NCBI GenBank assembly: GCA_002633005.1
Contig: NMRA01000394.1
Span: 352,930-416,929 of the forward strand
Source of the DNA: Phoronis australis
Taxonomy: Eukaryota > Phoronida > Phoronidae
DNA length: 64,000 nt
Reading direction: 5' to 3'
Shown: one piece after another, positions 1 to 11,521 of the stretch
How positions within the stretch are numbered: the first letter of the stretch is position 1
How the letters are laid out: the number at the start of each line of letters is the position of its first letter
Notes under the pieces: generated by a model
Seen by the model: the letters and a program-made list of their open reading frames with translations, nothing else
The model's database searches: none
Told to the model about the DNA's origin: nothing
Made by a program: the position numbers and the translations under genes

Positions 1-245
1 CTGTTAGATTAACAGAGTTGCTGGACTGACAGGGAGGTCATACTGACAGGGCTGTTAGACTGACAACTTGTTAGATTGACAAAGTTGCTGGACTGACAGG
101 AAGGTCAGACTGGCAGGGCTGTTAGACTGACAGGGCTGTTTAGACTGACAGGGCTGTTAGATTGACAGGACTGTCAGACTGACAGGACTGTCAGACTGAC
201 AGGACTGTTAGAATGACAGGGCTGTTAGACAGACAGGGATGTCAT
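1..245. repeat. minisatellite, about 17-bp unit
   Basis: The window opens inside a tandem array whose unit reads roughly CTGTTAGACTGACAGGG, with point changes and a few length variants. About a dozen units are visible before the array ends near 245. The left end is cut by the window edge. No coding potential is seen. Confidence 0.9.
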
Positions 246-1798
246 ACTAAACGTCTGATCAGATGCCACGACACATTGCATTTCTAAAGACAGGAATCTA
301 AGCTGTCTGAAATTTCCACGAACCATAATCTCAAATGGTAAAACAAGGACATTAACTATAAAAGAAATATTGAGCACAACAAAAGGCCAGCTACAAAGTA
401 AAAATTTTAACTAAATATATAGTGGTTTATTAAGCCAGTGCACATCTACCACCTAGGATCTCTATTCTGACCACAACATAACCATAAAAAACAAGAAATG
501 TTAACTCGCCATATTTCAGGACTCAAGTTATATGAGGATCTCAAAACATTATCAGCGCCTAGCTCCCATACTCGCCATCACGTGAAATTGGATGACACAA
601 GGTAAAGTCATGTTACTTAAACGGAGCTTATGATTTTTAATGTACGTGTCATACAGCATGTGGTTATTTGGCATATTCTTCCAACCATGCCTCATGTCCT
701 AAAAGGTTATGAATGCTTCAAATAAACACAGTTTCCAAGTTTATTTATGGTGAACATTGTTTTATAGCATAAAATAGTCATCCACAAAAAGAGAAAAATG
801 GGGGAAAATATCCAGTACAGCATACGCTTACTATCAATAACACAGACAAATTTAACTAGTGGTGATTCACTGCTGTTTTCTTCCAACAAATTCGCTAATT
901 CACTTTGGGCATGCGAATTTAGATTTTTTGACTATTCGTAAAAAAGTAACTTCCAAAACCACTTTGAGGTGGTGTTGTTGTGGTAACATCGTTTCTAAAA
1001 TCTCTTGGTCTATTACACCAACCTCTAGCTGTTCAACATACGTTTCCGTCAGTCATTTCTCTGGCCTACGTCAGGTACTAGTGTCCATAAGAATAAGCAC
1101 AGACATGTGGAATACTCACGGTGGTCAAAGCACTGTTCACATACCCATGTTCATTCTAAGAACAATGCCGTGCCAGTGTAAATAGACCGCCATATATTAG
1201 AAAATGATCATACTAAAAAGGTAGATTACCACTGATATTTGTCTAGCCAGTAAAACCTACTAGAGCATGTAGACGAAACTGCAAGGAAGTTGTATGCTTA
1301 CATGCAGTGCACACATAACTGCAGGGTGAAAAATCAAACCAAATGAGAAACAGACAAAAAATTAATACTGTGAAGCGGTTTTACAATCTTCTGTTAAAGT
1401 TCACAAGTCATAAACCATATGTACTGTGGTTTCCAAAGCCAAGTGGGACTACTTTCATCAACGAGTGTCAAAAGTACATAACGAAATCGTTTTTAAGCTC
1501 TATATATTTATCATATTTCTTTGAAAAAACAAATCCAACATAACTTTTCACGAGTATATCCATTTCAGAACTCAAACATATCGAAAAATCACCAGTTCTA
1601 GGTGAATGCAACTCAAACAGTATTTTATTGGCTAATGAGGTAATTGCCTTGCTCCACACAAAAGAAGCTAGAACAGCTTTCCTTATACATGTATCAAAGG
1701 ATTCTGTATACTGTAATCTGAGTACAAATCCACTGACAAAGTACTCACGGTCGCCTTACAGGCCAAGTTTCTAATGAACAAATATCACCCTACTATAC
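246..1798. other. non-coding DNA downstream of the kinase exon
   Basis: No exon could be assigned here. The kinase gene on the minus strand should continue leftward, because its C-terminal part is missing, but no segment with a convincing acceptor and DIPK1-like cysteines was recognised. Minus-strand GTGAGTA donor-like sites lie near 1114 and 1746. A 44-bp open segment at about 1115-1158 ends at the first of these and opens after a TTCTTAG, but it is too short to identify. A minus-strand open stretch at 1468-1659 is treated in the findings. Confidence 0.5.
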
Positions 1799-2662
1799 CT
1801 GAAGATTGTTATTAGTCCTCCTAGGAGCACACTGGCCTGTGTCCACAAAGCACCATCCTCTACAATCAAAGAAATCGCAGTCACTGTTCTTCGTACAGTT
1901 CGTGTGTTTAAACTCAATGAACAACTTTGGTTCAAAGAACACCATGTCGGTATCGATGGCTTTCACCACCAGCTCGGGATTCAATCCAAAGTTTTCGCCC
2001 TTCAGGTCGCACATATGAAGGGGCTGATGGAGATCCATTTCAAATGAGCGAACTAGGTCCAAGATACCCAGCGCTATTTTGGCACGCTCATTCCAGTGAA
2101 CTCCGCTCACTAGATTTTGGGATATTGAGGTGCCCAAGTATTCACCTGGAGGAGCATACTCCATGGCATAAAAGTGGCCACAGCTGCCGTAGATTCTTGG
2201 AAAGTGCTCGTAATCGGGATAAAACTTCATAGTCACATACTCTTCTTGTTGCATGAGACTCCACAAACTGTTTATTGCAGTCGTCAGGCTATTCTTAATG
2301 CCGGAATTTTTAACATAGTCATCAAAATGAAGAGACCACATATCTGACAGTATGTCTGTCGCATTTTCGATATCTTTTCCATAACCTAAATCAAACTGAA
2401 TTGTCTTCTTTATCATTTGGTCAAGGGTCGCCGATCCATTCATCCCTATGACATTTTCAGCAAAGTCTGCGTAGTGCTTCCGAAAGTAGTCCTTGAAATA
2501 GGCCTTCTCCGACTTCAAGATGACTGGCCACTGACGCCAGTCCATGTAAAGTATTTTCTTCCCCTCACGGTAGTTCAAGCATTTCTTGAACCGCAGACGT
2601 CCAGCTGAGCACAGATCATGACACAGGTTTCCTGCTACTGAGCCCTGAGAGTAGAGAGTACA
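1799..2662 (-). CDS. DIPK1-like kinase exon 2 (kinase-like domain)
   Basis: The exon follows a TTTCAG acceptor (AG at 2664-2663) and is open for 288 codons in phase 0. It starts at the cysteine of the CTLYSQ segment and holds the whole visible kinase-like domain and terminal cysteines. The 3' boundary is the CAG|GTATAG at 1799/1798; if that site is not used, the frame stops two codons later. The acceptor is repeated 50 and 100 bp upstream (separate entry). Confidence 0.85.
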
Positions 2663-4437
2663 CTGAAACAAGGGAAAACATGCCATACTGAGCCCTGAGA
2701 GTAGAGAGTACACTGAAACAAGGGAAAACATGCCATACTGAGCCCTGAGAGTAGAGAGTACACTGAAACAAGGGAAGACATGGTAAAACTAAGCTTATTG
2801 AGTCATTGATTTGCAGGCAACTGTCTGTGCACACAAAAATTAGGCCACATAACTTAATCTGAAAGTCCCACAGACATCACAATTTTTGCACAAGACAAGG
2901 AAATTTACTTCATACACTATACTTGTCCAGTTCAATGGCTACCGCGTATGTTCAACTTGCAATCCAGCAACTAATTTTTCACTTTAAATATCGGCACCTG
3001 GCAACCACTAATACATACAACCTCCTTTCATCAGTCGTGCAGCTATGTAACAATTTTGAAATGAATACATTTTTAGAAGTGTAATGAACCTACATGTATT
3101 TTCTAACAAGAACATTTGATGTCCTTTGCTCATGATAGAAGTGACTTGTTAGCCCTTGAAATCATGCTCATGGACTGACCAAATGGGTCAAACCTGATCA
3201 ATAATGAATGGTCAGTTTGTCTTAAAATCAGAAATCATAATTTCTAATCAGAGAAGGAACAACATTACACCATTTTATACATGTAGCTAAAAAGTTCAAC
3301 AAAAGCTTTTTTGAAAGATGGCTCTTTAACACTTAGCCAAAACGCTTTTCATCTTTTCAGTGTTTAAGAACATGCTGGGCATTATAACACTTCTAGAATC
3401 TTGTTTTTTTGTAATTTTGATCTATGTCTGTAATGATCCTTTTTGTATTTCTTATAATTATATTTATTAATCAGCCTGCATATAATGTTTTCAATTTGTG
3501 GGCAGTAATTGTATCACTTCATGTATTCTTGTTAAGACGAAATAACCTGCTGAAACATTAATAACCCTGACAAATGCGTTGGTGCTTGTGATGCTGCCAT
3601 CTATGGGATTATCCCATTGGGAAAAATGTCATTTTGTTACGCATTTGTCATTGAACACATAAAAAAGACATCACAATGACTCACCTTATTCTAGATCTAC
3701 AGGTTAGACTGACATGCTAAGCATTGTAATTTATCTATAACTTCAGTGTTTCATTCAATCAGAATGCAATCTATACAAAATAAAGTTGTCAAGATCCAAA
3801 GACTGAAAGTTATAATTTTTGAGACTTCAAAAAGGACACAAAACTTTGAATAACCAACGTGATACAGCACCGAGAGCAACTACTTACCATAGTACAATAA
3901 CACATCTTACAACAATCAACTATTTGTTAACCTGAGCATTTTCTAACACAGAGGAAAATTTCAACACTGTTAGAACATGGTCTTCCGCATGAAGCATTTC
4001 CATAAATTCAACATCACAACATTGATTTAGTCTTTTTGTTGGCTAGTACTATTTGTCTCATTCCTAACTTGGCATGAGAATTAAACAAATTTTCCTGTCC
4101 AGAATTAAGGAATTTCAAAACAAATTATCATAGTGAAGTTGGCAGCTTTTATCCAAATATAGTAATTGTGAGATGAATATGATATCCACTTTTTCTAAAT
4201 TCAAATGGGACAGACTATACAATTCCTCTACCAACCCTTGTTACCTCCCTACTGTTCAAAGAAAAAAGTATCAATACGCACAACATCCTTAAGCATGGCC
4301 CTGCTTTCTTCATTCGAGCACCTGGTCGCCCCCTGTTGGTTCTGCAGGACAAATGCACCAACCAGCAAGATGATGATGGCAACAGCGGCAATGGTTAGCT
4401 TGATAACCTTTGATTTCCGCCATCGTATCACCCGCAT
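1799..4437 (-). CDS. DIPK1/FAM69-type divergent protein kinase, C-terminus missing
   Basis: Two exons are joined in phase 0 (4437..4282 and 2662..1799), giving about 340 residues up to a CAG|GTATAG donor. Seen: a short basic N-terminus and a hydrophobic anchor at about residues 11-32 (type II topology). Then come the paired-cysteine motif C-x9-G-x3-C-x3-C, a VILK stretch resembling the ATP-binding lysine, a catalytic-loop-like CDLKGENFGL at about 270-279, and DTDMVFFEP at about 290-298 in place of the usual DFG. A terminal cysteine cluster follows. Family knowledge: DIPK1 (FAM69) proteins are ER/Golgi-anchored kinase-like proteins of about 430 residues with such a cysteine-rich frame. The protein here is about 80-90 residues short. 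It either ends at the in-frame TAG after NNLQV (1793) or, more likely, splices to an exon not found. An upstream in-frame ATG at 4527 would add 30 hydrophobic residues; I prefer 4437 because it leaves a simple cytosolic tail. The EF-hand-like insert of vertebrate members is not evident. Confidence 0.85.
2637..2786. repeat. 50-bp tandem triplication over a splice acceptor
   Basis: Three near-identical 50-bp units lie at 2637-2686, 2687-2736 and 2737-2786. Only the third shows changes, near its outer end. On the minus strand each unit carries the TTTCAG acceptor and the first codons of kinase exon 2. The unit is not a multiple of three, so only the copy nearest the exon body keeps the frame from exon 1. 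Confidence 0.9.
2787..4281 (-). other. intron 1 of the DIPK1-like gene
   Basis: AT-rich intron sequence between the outer copy of the triplicated acceptor and the donor of exon 1. No additional exon, RNA gene or clear repeat was recognised. Confidence 0.7.
4282..4437 (-). CDS. DIPK1-like kinase exon 1 (membrane anchor)
   Basis: It encodes MRVIRWRKSK, a hydrophobic anchor of about 22 residues, then a short lumenal stretch with one cysteine. I place the donor at GATGTT|GTGCGT (after 4282). It gives phase 0, matching exon 2, and brings the cysteine spacing into the family pattern. A second donor-like GGAG|GTAACA further on lies beyond an in-frame stop. The open frame continues upstream to an ATG at 4527. 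Confidence 0.7.
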
Positions 4438-5044
4438 GCTCAAACATGGAAAGCCTAGAAAATGGAGAAGAACTGGATAAATCGACAGGAAGTAGAACCA
4501 CCTTTTACTAGCGCTGTGAGATGACAACCAGAGGTCATGCTCAGCTCAATTCAAGATTCTAGATAACTCTCTTACAGATGGTGTGAGTTGGGCTTTCTTG
4601 TGATGACTCAACACAAGACTGACCATGAGCAACCAAATCCAACACATTAACCTAATTTTAAACAAGATAACAAGTAAAATCTCATTTATTTGAGACAATT
4701 ACCAAAATTGGTCATTTTACACTTTTCTTTAAAAACCGTCCTTCCTATTGCCCACATATTCTCAAAACAATGACTGATGGCAGCTTTGTTATAGAACTTA
4801 AAAGTTGTAAAAGCATTTATTTCATGAAATTTGTCCGTCATGTTTCCTCCTAAATTGGAGTCATTTTACCACATTGTTAAAATCTAATTCATTGATACTT
4901 TTATGAAGACCATGCCTGCATTCTGTAAGAAAATTGTAAAAACCCAAGATAACACAAGTCTTCACGAGATGTCAACATACATTACAAACATGTGATCACG
5001 CTACTTTTTCTCACAACTGTCTTAATCAGGTTTTCCAAATGCAT

Positions 5045-5620
5045 CCTAGGGGCCCATTTTATGAAACCTTTTCTGTTTTTTCTCTGACAGAAATCCGGAT
5101 AACTTAAGACCAAAACATCTTAGCCCGGTTACAGGAAATTTTTTCAAGACCAAAATTAAGACCGAAATCATTCTAAGCTAAGAGAGGAAGTTAGCCTGCT
5201 AAGAGTAGGCTTAAAATTGGACCAAAAATTACAACTATCACCAGTGTAAGAAATGAGGAACAAATTTCATGGATTTTTTTCACAATCTGCTAGTAATATC
5301 TCTAAACAATGTCACACTGAAGATTGTCTACTTTTGATTCAAGAACCGGCAAAGTAGCCCAGACACCGTAGAGACAATGTGACTTACTTGCCATACCAGC
5401 CCAGGCCACTATGGTCACTGCACATAAAGGACATCCTAATATTGTATCCAAAATGCTATCAATAAATCCCCCCTTAGTGTTTCAAGGCCAAGGTTATTAT
5501 TGAAGACTGAAGAGCAAAAACAGACATTGAGTTCATGAAACAGTCTTTTCTGAATGTTCATCTTTGGTCTTCACTTAGTCTGACATTCGGTCTCAACTAA
5601 GACAAATTTTTTATTGTAAG
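5045..5620. repeat. dispersed MITE/SINE-like repeat with ATGAAA ends
   Basis: The block starts with GGGGCCCATTTTATGAAACC and ends near TTCATGAAACAGTC followed by several 'aagac / gtctt' words (agaccaaa, tcttcactta, gtctcaacta). The ends are rough inverted copies of each other. This style of element, whose ends read like 'gggccc..ttcat(g)aaa', is common in marine invertebrate genomes. The exact boundaries are uncertain. Confidence 0.45.
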
Positions 5621-5899
5621 TTAAACGCACCCCAGAAGGCAACTTGAAAACAGTCAAGGTACCTGAGAAATGCTTTTCAATTTAGCATGCACCAATGACA
5701 AACAAGTGGGATTCAGTCTGATATTTCTTGTAAGAAAAGCGTACAAAGGTTATTCTTAAGGAATATAAGACCTTGTTGACAAGTCTATCCATTTAGACAA
5801 ATACCTAGAAAACTATTGATTTTAACGCCATTTCTTAAAGTAGAAAGCTTGTAGAATACAATTTTGAAACCAATCTGCCACTAACTGGACCACAGGACT

Positions 5900-6950
5900 A
5901 CCGGTATGTCTTTTTAGTAAAATTAGCAAACATTAATGTATTTTAGTAACAACATCAACATGATCAAATTCTATTTGATTTCAAGATGTCAAAGCGCTGT
6001 TACAGTTTCCTAAAATATCATTTTGCTTTTGTTTTATCCAACTTTATTTTTTCATGAAAATCATAAAAATCCTCTCTATAACCCCCAAGTAAAAGTGGAA
6101 AATTTTAAAAACATCCAAATAGCGTATTGAAGAATCATGTATAAAAGGCGATATCTGAAAGTCTCATACGGACACAATCAGCCATTTCTGAGATACTATG
6201 TTCCAAAGTTACCCGAATTTGTACAGTTTACTAGGACCCCACATGCCATAAACCTGTAACTGGACAATACTTGGTATTTTAAATTGCCGCGTGATCTGTG
6301 GCGCTTGAAAACTAAAACTGATGATTGTTATGATCAAAATTGAGGAATGACCAATGTGTCAGAAAAAAAACTAATTCTTATGTTAAAATTGGAAACTGGC
6401 CAAATTGATTCAAGACACAACATCACGTGTAAGTAATATTATGATTAGGTAGGACCTTATGTACAAGTATGCATATTTAGCCAAATATCTACAAAACTGC
6501 ACTTCTGTAAAAGTATTTATTTTCTGAAAGTAGAGAGACTGGAAATTTTAACTTGTGACTTAATACCACTGTGATATAACTGCTTCACCATGTCTTTTTT
6601 TAAGTAAAATTTTGTAAAAAGAAGGGTGTATTCATTAAGCAAAACAGTGGTGTCAATAACATGACCCAATGTCATTTGATTGCCATTTTCAAGGCAAGAT
6701 CTCACAACCACTGTTACACTGTTCTTAGTTATCAGTTTGTTTTCACTTTATGCAACTTTTGTGTTTTGGGTTAAAACCCATACCTCCTAATTTAGAAAAA
6801 GCGGAGCGTGTGAAAAACAATTCCTAACAAGTCTTTGGGAAACGGCGCATAAAGCACAATCTTCAAAAGTTTCATACAAATCTGATCAGCTGTTTGATAT
6901 TTGATGTTCCAAAGTTAGCGAAATTTGGAATTATTCTAGGTTTCTACATA
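5900..6950. repeat. two diverged copies of a dispersed repeat family
   Basis: Two stretches (about 5900-6250 and 6500-6950) share words such as 'tctcatac..acaatcagc', 'gttccaaagtta.c' and 'aatttg'. They match, in opposite orientation, blocks at 47820-48310 and 53740-54560, which share 'ctttcagaaaa..tatacttttac' and 'ctccaaaactt'. Copies are strongly diverged and no coding frame survives. Confidence 0.45.
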
Positions 6951-8370
6951 TTCTTAGTCTACAATCTACATTGTGTATTTCCATAATAAACCAATGCCCT
7001 TCAAGGGCCAACTACAATCACATCCACACTCTACAGCAATTACTTACCGTAAGCACAAAGAAAACAAATGGTTGGATGTAGGTTGATATATATGACAGAA
7101 AAGCCAAGTAGTTTTAACTTCTGATCCAAAGAAGAATGTCTTGGATTAGGAAAAAATCTGTGCTTAACTTACACAAATAGTGCCATTGATCCTACTCTCG
7201 CAAACACATGTCATGATAATGTGAAATGTAGATCATGACAAGAAATCAATAATTTCAGGAACTTAGCACAAAACAGAAGCTTTCAGTTAATTTAGAATCT
7301 AAAGATTTACTCTTAATTAGGCGTAGGTGAGCACTGAATGGGGCCAAGGTGTGAATAATAACGCATCAACATTACCATGGTTACGGCCTTCCTACGAGCC
7401 TGAACATCATGTATTTCGCAATGCCAAAAATATTTCAGGAAAACGTAACAGGATTTAATCATTAATTCCACAAACAGTGGTCTGTCCCCAAGTATTCTTG
7501 CTGACTGTCAGAATATTGGTATTTGTGTTGCTACTATTGGTGGCATTGGAGAAGGACCTAGATACTGTATAGGAATCAACGGCAGTTATACTGTTTTATT
7601 GCACATATGATCGGAAAGTTCATTGAATAAACAAATTGTGGTAACTCATGAATATATTTCCTGCTAATAGTCCTGGCAAATTTGTTGGAATTCAGAATAC
7701 CAGGTCCAACACAAAAAATTTGTCCCGATAAACTTTTAGAAGAAAAAATAACAGGATTACTTCCTCTTCACATGGTAATGGCACATTTATTCTCTACCAA
7801 ACATAAAAAATCCTAAGCACCATCCCGAAGGACCAATCCTCCTCTTTCTCGGAACATGGCCTAGAAAAAAATCCTGCCGGCATGCCATTTTTAGGGCTTA
7901 AGTTAAATGATGTTTTGCCTCCTTGCGAAATCCTAGAACTGCCATGGGACACTCAGGCATTCCTAGTTTATTACCTGTTATGTCTGCCATAGCGTAACTT
8001 ACGAATACCAGGACAGGACCTAAATACGTAAATTTCAGATTCTACTTTATTTTTATTTTGGCAGTGAATTAGAGCCCTGGCTGAACTGAAAAACATCACT
8101 TTTTGATTGAGAATCTATGGGATACAATGGTACTTTTCACTTGTCAATTAAAATCAAAATTTCACAACAGCACATAATTCAATCATCTGATTTCGTTGGT
8201 TACTTTCATGAGCATTCGAACACTCAAAATGTAACTGATCAGTATTCACTCCGTATCAAAAACTTACATGTAGAGAGCGTGTAGCAAAACAGAAAATGGA
8301 GAATGCTACAACATAGCACACAAAGTTCTACTTGTTCATGAGCGCTTAACCATGACTGTTATGTTTCTTC

Positions 8371-8730
8371 ATTTGATAGAGTATACCCTTTAAAAGAATC
8401 CACATGCAAAAATTCACATCATTTGCTCTTCTCGTTCAAAATGACACTGTAGAATCATTGAAAATGAGTGAAAATGCGCCAGATCTGCCATCTTGAAAAC
8501 GACTTCTGGTTAAACAGCATTTGATAATTGCCAATCACAAGAAACTAATACATGACAAATTTCGGAGTGTTTGGTCTGAATCATGGTATCCTTTATAAAC
8601 CCCTCCTCCAATTGCAAATTATGTCTGGCTCATTTTGAAAATGTCCTGACAGATTTTGACACTTCAAGACAAATGCGCAGGACCTAGAGAACATAGCAAA
8701 ATCTCTGAAGTCCGCGGGTATGTTTTTTGC
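8371..8730 (+). repeat. left arm of a large inverted repeat
   Basis: About 360 bp beginning 'atttgatagagtataccc' and ending near 'ccgcgggtatgtttt'. It is the reverse complement, at high identity with small indels, of 9842-10188. The two arms enclose 1.1 kb. Confidence 0.85.
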
Positions 8731-9841
8731 TCTTTGTTCTCCAAAACACTTGTTCCATGATTTTGCATGAAGGGCTTTCAAAAATCAACCTTTATGATTT
8801 TCATGCATGTTCATTTTTGTGTCTCTTTCTTCCCATTCTTATATCATAATTGCACAACTTGATTTTCCCAATTTCATGACTTCACATCAATGGGAAATTC
8901 CATTGAAAAATGGGCACATCCACCCAGGGCTTCATACAGGTTTTCCAAGACAGGCTCCAAAAAGAGGTTCCCAGTATTCCAGGGCATCCATGATTCCGAC
9001 AACGCGTAACTCCCACCCCCACCAACGTTCACCAGCAATCCTCCCCCCCCCCCACACACAGTGAGGCTTTTTACAAAAAAATGTGTAGACCAAGGCTTTT
9101 ACATCGTTTACAAAAATTGCCCAATGTAGTGAGCTTTTTACTAAAAAACTTTAACGTCTAAACTATGAAAACAGCCAAGTAACTTACAAAACAAATATTA
9201 GTGATACTGGTTGAAAGATGAGTGCATTATGTTTCTGGTGATATCAAGTCAAATTGTTGTTATGAATTTTATCCTATCACCTTAACTAGCTTTTATATTC
9301 TGTACAATGAGACATCACAGCTCCAGTTACCAACAAAGAGAAATGCACAAATGATGTGTGGTTTACATTTTGGCAACAAGTGTCACACGTGTTCCATATT
9401 GAAACTTCAAAATATATGTTGAAAAGCATGAAACAAGAACAAACTCAACATTTTTAAATAGGCATGTTCTTGTGGCAAACCAAAGACGTGCCAATGCTTG
9501 ACTGATCTTCGATTCTCAATACTTTGAACAAAATTTGAACATTGCAACATTATATATTGCAAGAGCCAGCACTATCAACTCTTCGAGTGTATTCTCGCTT
9601 AAACTATCACTCAACCAACCAATCAGATGTGCCTCTTTCAATAACTGGACTTCCTAGTAATCATTTGAAATTCCCCTTACAATGTGGGTGTCAAAACTTA
9701 CGACATTCTGATTGACACTGGGTGTCCAAATGATACATTGGGCGCCTTGCCAGGGTGTCCAGATTAGTGCTAGGGTGTCCACATGGAAGACCAGGATGTA
9801 TGCAACATGAAGGCCACGGTGCACACATACAGTACCTCAAT
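8731..9841. other. 1.1-kb spacer between inverted arms
   Basis: The sequence between the arms includes a C-rich run (about 9046-9056) and short open stretches without recognisable domains. No transposase was seen, so if the arms are termini the element is non-autonomous. Confidence 0.6.
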
Positions 9842-10188
9842 AAACAAAACATACCCGCGGACTTCAGAGATTTTGCTATGTTCTCTAGGTCCTGGGCATT
9901 TGTCTTGAAGTGTCAAAATCTGTCAGGACATTTTCAAAATGAGCAATTGGAGGAGGGGTTTATAAAAGATTCAATGATTCAAACCAAACACTCCGAAATT
10001 TGTCATGTATTAGTTTCTTGTGATTGGCAATTATCAAATGCTGTTTAACCGGAAGTCGTTTTCAAGATGCCAGATCTGGCGCATTTTCACTCATTTTCAA
10101 TCCTTCTACAGTGTCATTTTGAACGAGAAGAGCAAATGATGTGAATTTTTTGCATGTGGATTCTTTTAAAGGGTATACTCTATCAAAT
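9842..10188 (-). repeat. right arm of the large inverted repeat
   Basis: Reverse complement of the 8371-8730 arm. It continues on its right into a further repeat (10190-10625) that is found again, diverged, at 10965-11521, so this arm is itself part of a longer repeated unit. Confidence 0.85.
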
Positions 10189-10625
10189 GTTCTGCAACAA
10201 TTCTCAGACTTACCGTAATTGAATTATTTGACTTTCAATTTCAAAAAATGCAAAATTTGAAAGTTTTCGAAAAAGTTTATGAATTTTATAAAACTAAATC
10301 ATTACATCTATAGAGTTTTGAAAGTGCTTTCAGAAAGTGATTTTCATTTTTCACTAGGATGCCTACTTTTTGAGTTATAGAAGATTTTCTGAAAACGCTA
10401 CATTTCTTTTTTGACTGATTTTGTTGCACTGTTGTTGGTTTACCTTCTATTGAACAAGATTGTAGCCTATTGCTTACTGACTTCTGACACCCTAGTTGGT
10501 CGTATGAATGTGATCATCATGTTCATCATCGCCACCATAATCATCATTGTCGTCATCATTTCCATCGTCATCTCTTCAGATAATTTCGCCAAATGTTGCT
10601 CTTCTGAGCGCTTTCATTCCTTTTT
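9985..10625 (+). repeat. direct repeat unit, copy 1
   Basis: Shares a long run of similar sequence with 10965-11521: 'tgctgtttaac.ggaagt', 'tgcatgtggattct', 'ttgactgatttt' and 'ttggtttacctt'. It then has a (CATCATCGCCACC)-like trinucleotide-rich tract and 'aatttcgccaa.tgt..ctc.tt..gagcgctttcatt'. The copy is uninterrupted and serves as the empty-site reference for the insertion in copy 2. Confidence 0.75.
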
Positions 10626-10964
10626 TTTGTTCGCACTCTACAGACCGCATTTTTTTACCGATTCGCATGACATCTGCACACAACCGGTATCTCCGAAAGA
10701 GCTGGAAGCCTATATTATTTTGGTCATGATCAGATTCAAAATGGCAGACATAGAAGCCATTTTGTTTTCAAATTCAGATTCAAATGCTCATAGAGGCTGC
10801 AATTTTTGACGTACACGGCTGAAAATCGGTACAATTATAGTACTTTTGATGAGTTCCAAAACTCCTAAATGCTTCTGGTCAAAGATGGCGGAAATATTGG
10901 TCATTGTGCATACGACCTCAATTTTGGGACGAAAACGTTTTGTCCAGTTGAGGGTGCATTGTAG

Positions 10965-11521
10965 GACCAACTGCTTCGAAATTTTTTATGTGTTAGTTTT
11001 CTTTAGCTATAGCTATTATCAAGTGCTGTTTAACTGGAAGTTGCTTTCAAGATGGCGGATATGACACATTTTCATCCATTTTCAATCGTGCTGGGTGCCA
11101 TGACATGAAATTTTGCATGTGGATTCTCTGATGTATACTCTTTCGAATGACCTGTAACACTTTTTTCGCATACTTACCATTTTTGAGTTAACTGACTTTC
11201 AATTTAAAAAAAATGCCAAAAATTTTAAAATTTTCAAAAATTTTATGGAATTCTGTGAAATTAAAGTTTTAGATAGAGTTTTGAACGGGCTTTCACAAAA
11301 TTTTTCCATTTTTTTCTAGGACACCTATTTTTTTAATTATTTGAAATTTTCGGATTACGGTGTTCCTTTGTTGACTGATTTTGCTGCACTTTTGTTGGTT
11401 TACCTTATATTGAATGGGACTATAGTTCTTACTCATTTCAGACATCTTCGTTCGTCATATGAATGTTCATCATCGCCACCACCATCATCATCGTCGTCGT
11501 CAACATTATTATCTCCATTGG
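10965..11521 (+). repeat. direct repeat unit, copy 2 (left part)
   Basis: Diverged copy of 9985-10625, broken after '..ctccattgg' by the element at 11522-13874. It resumes at 13875 with 'attggcaatg...aatttcgccaagtg...gagcgctttcatt'. Confidence 0.75.

Larger units (their letters stand above)
4528..8370. other. upstream region of the kinase gene, repeat-rich
   Basis: No exon was recognised. It probably contains the kinase promoter, but no core element can be picked out by eye. Repeat copies at about 5045-5620 and 5900-6950 are listed separately. The rest is AT-rich unique-looking sequence. Confidence 0.5.

Noticed and set aside
4310-4501. Minus-strand 63-codon His/Cys-rich frame overlapping kinase exon 1
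   Set aside because: It is out of frame with the membrane-anchor frame, which has the right phase to join exon 2.
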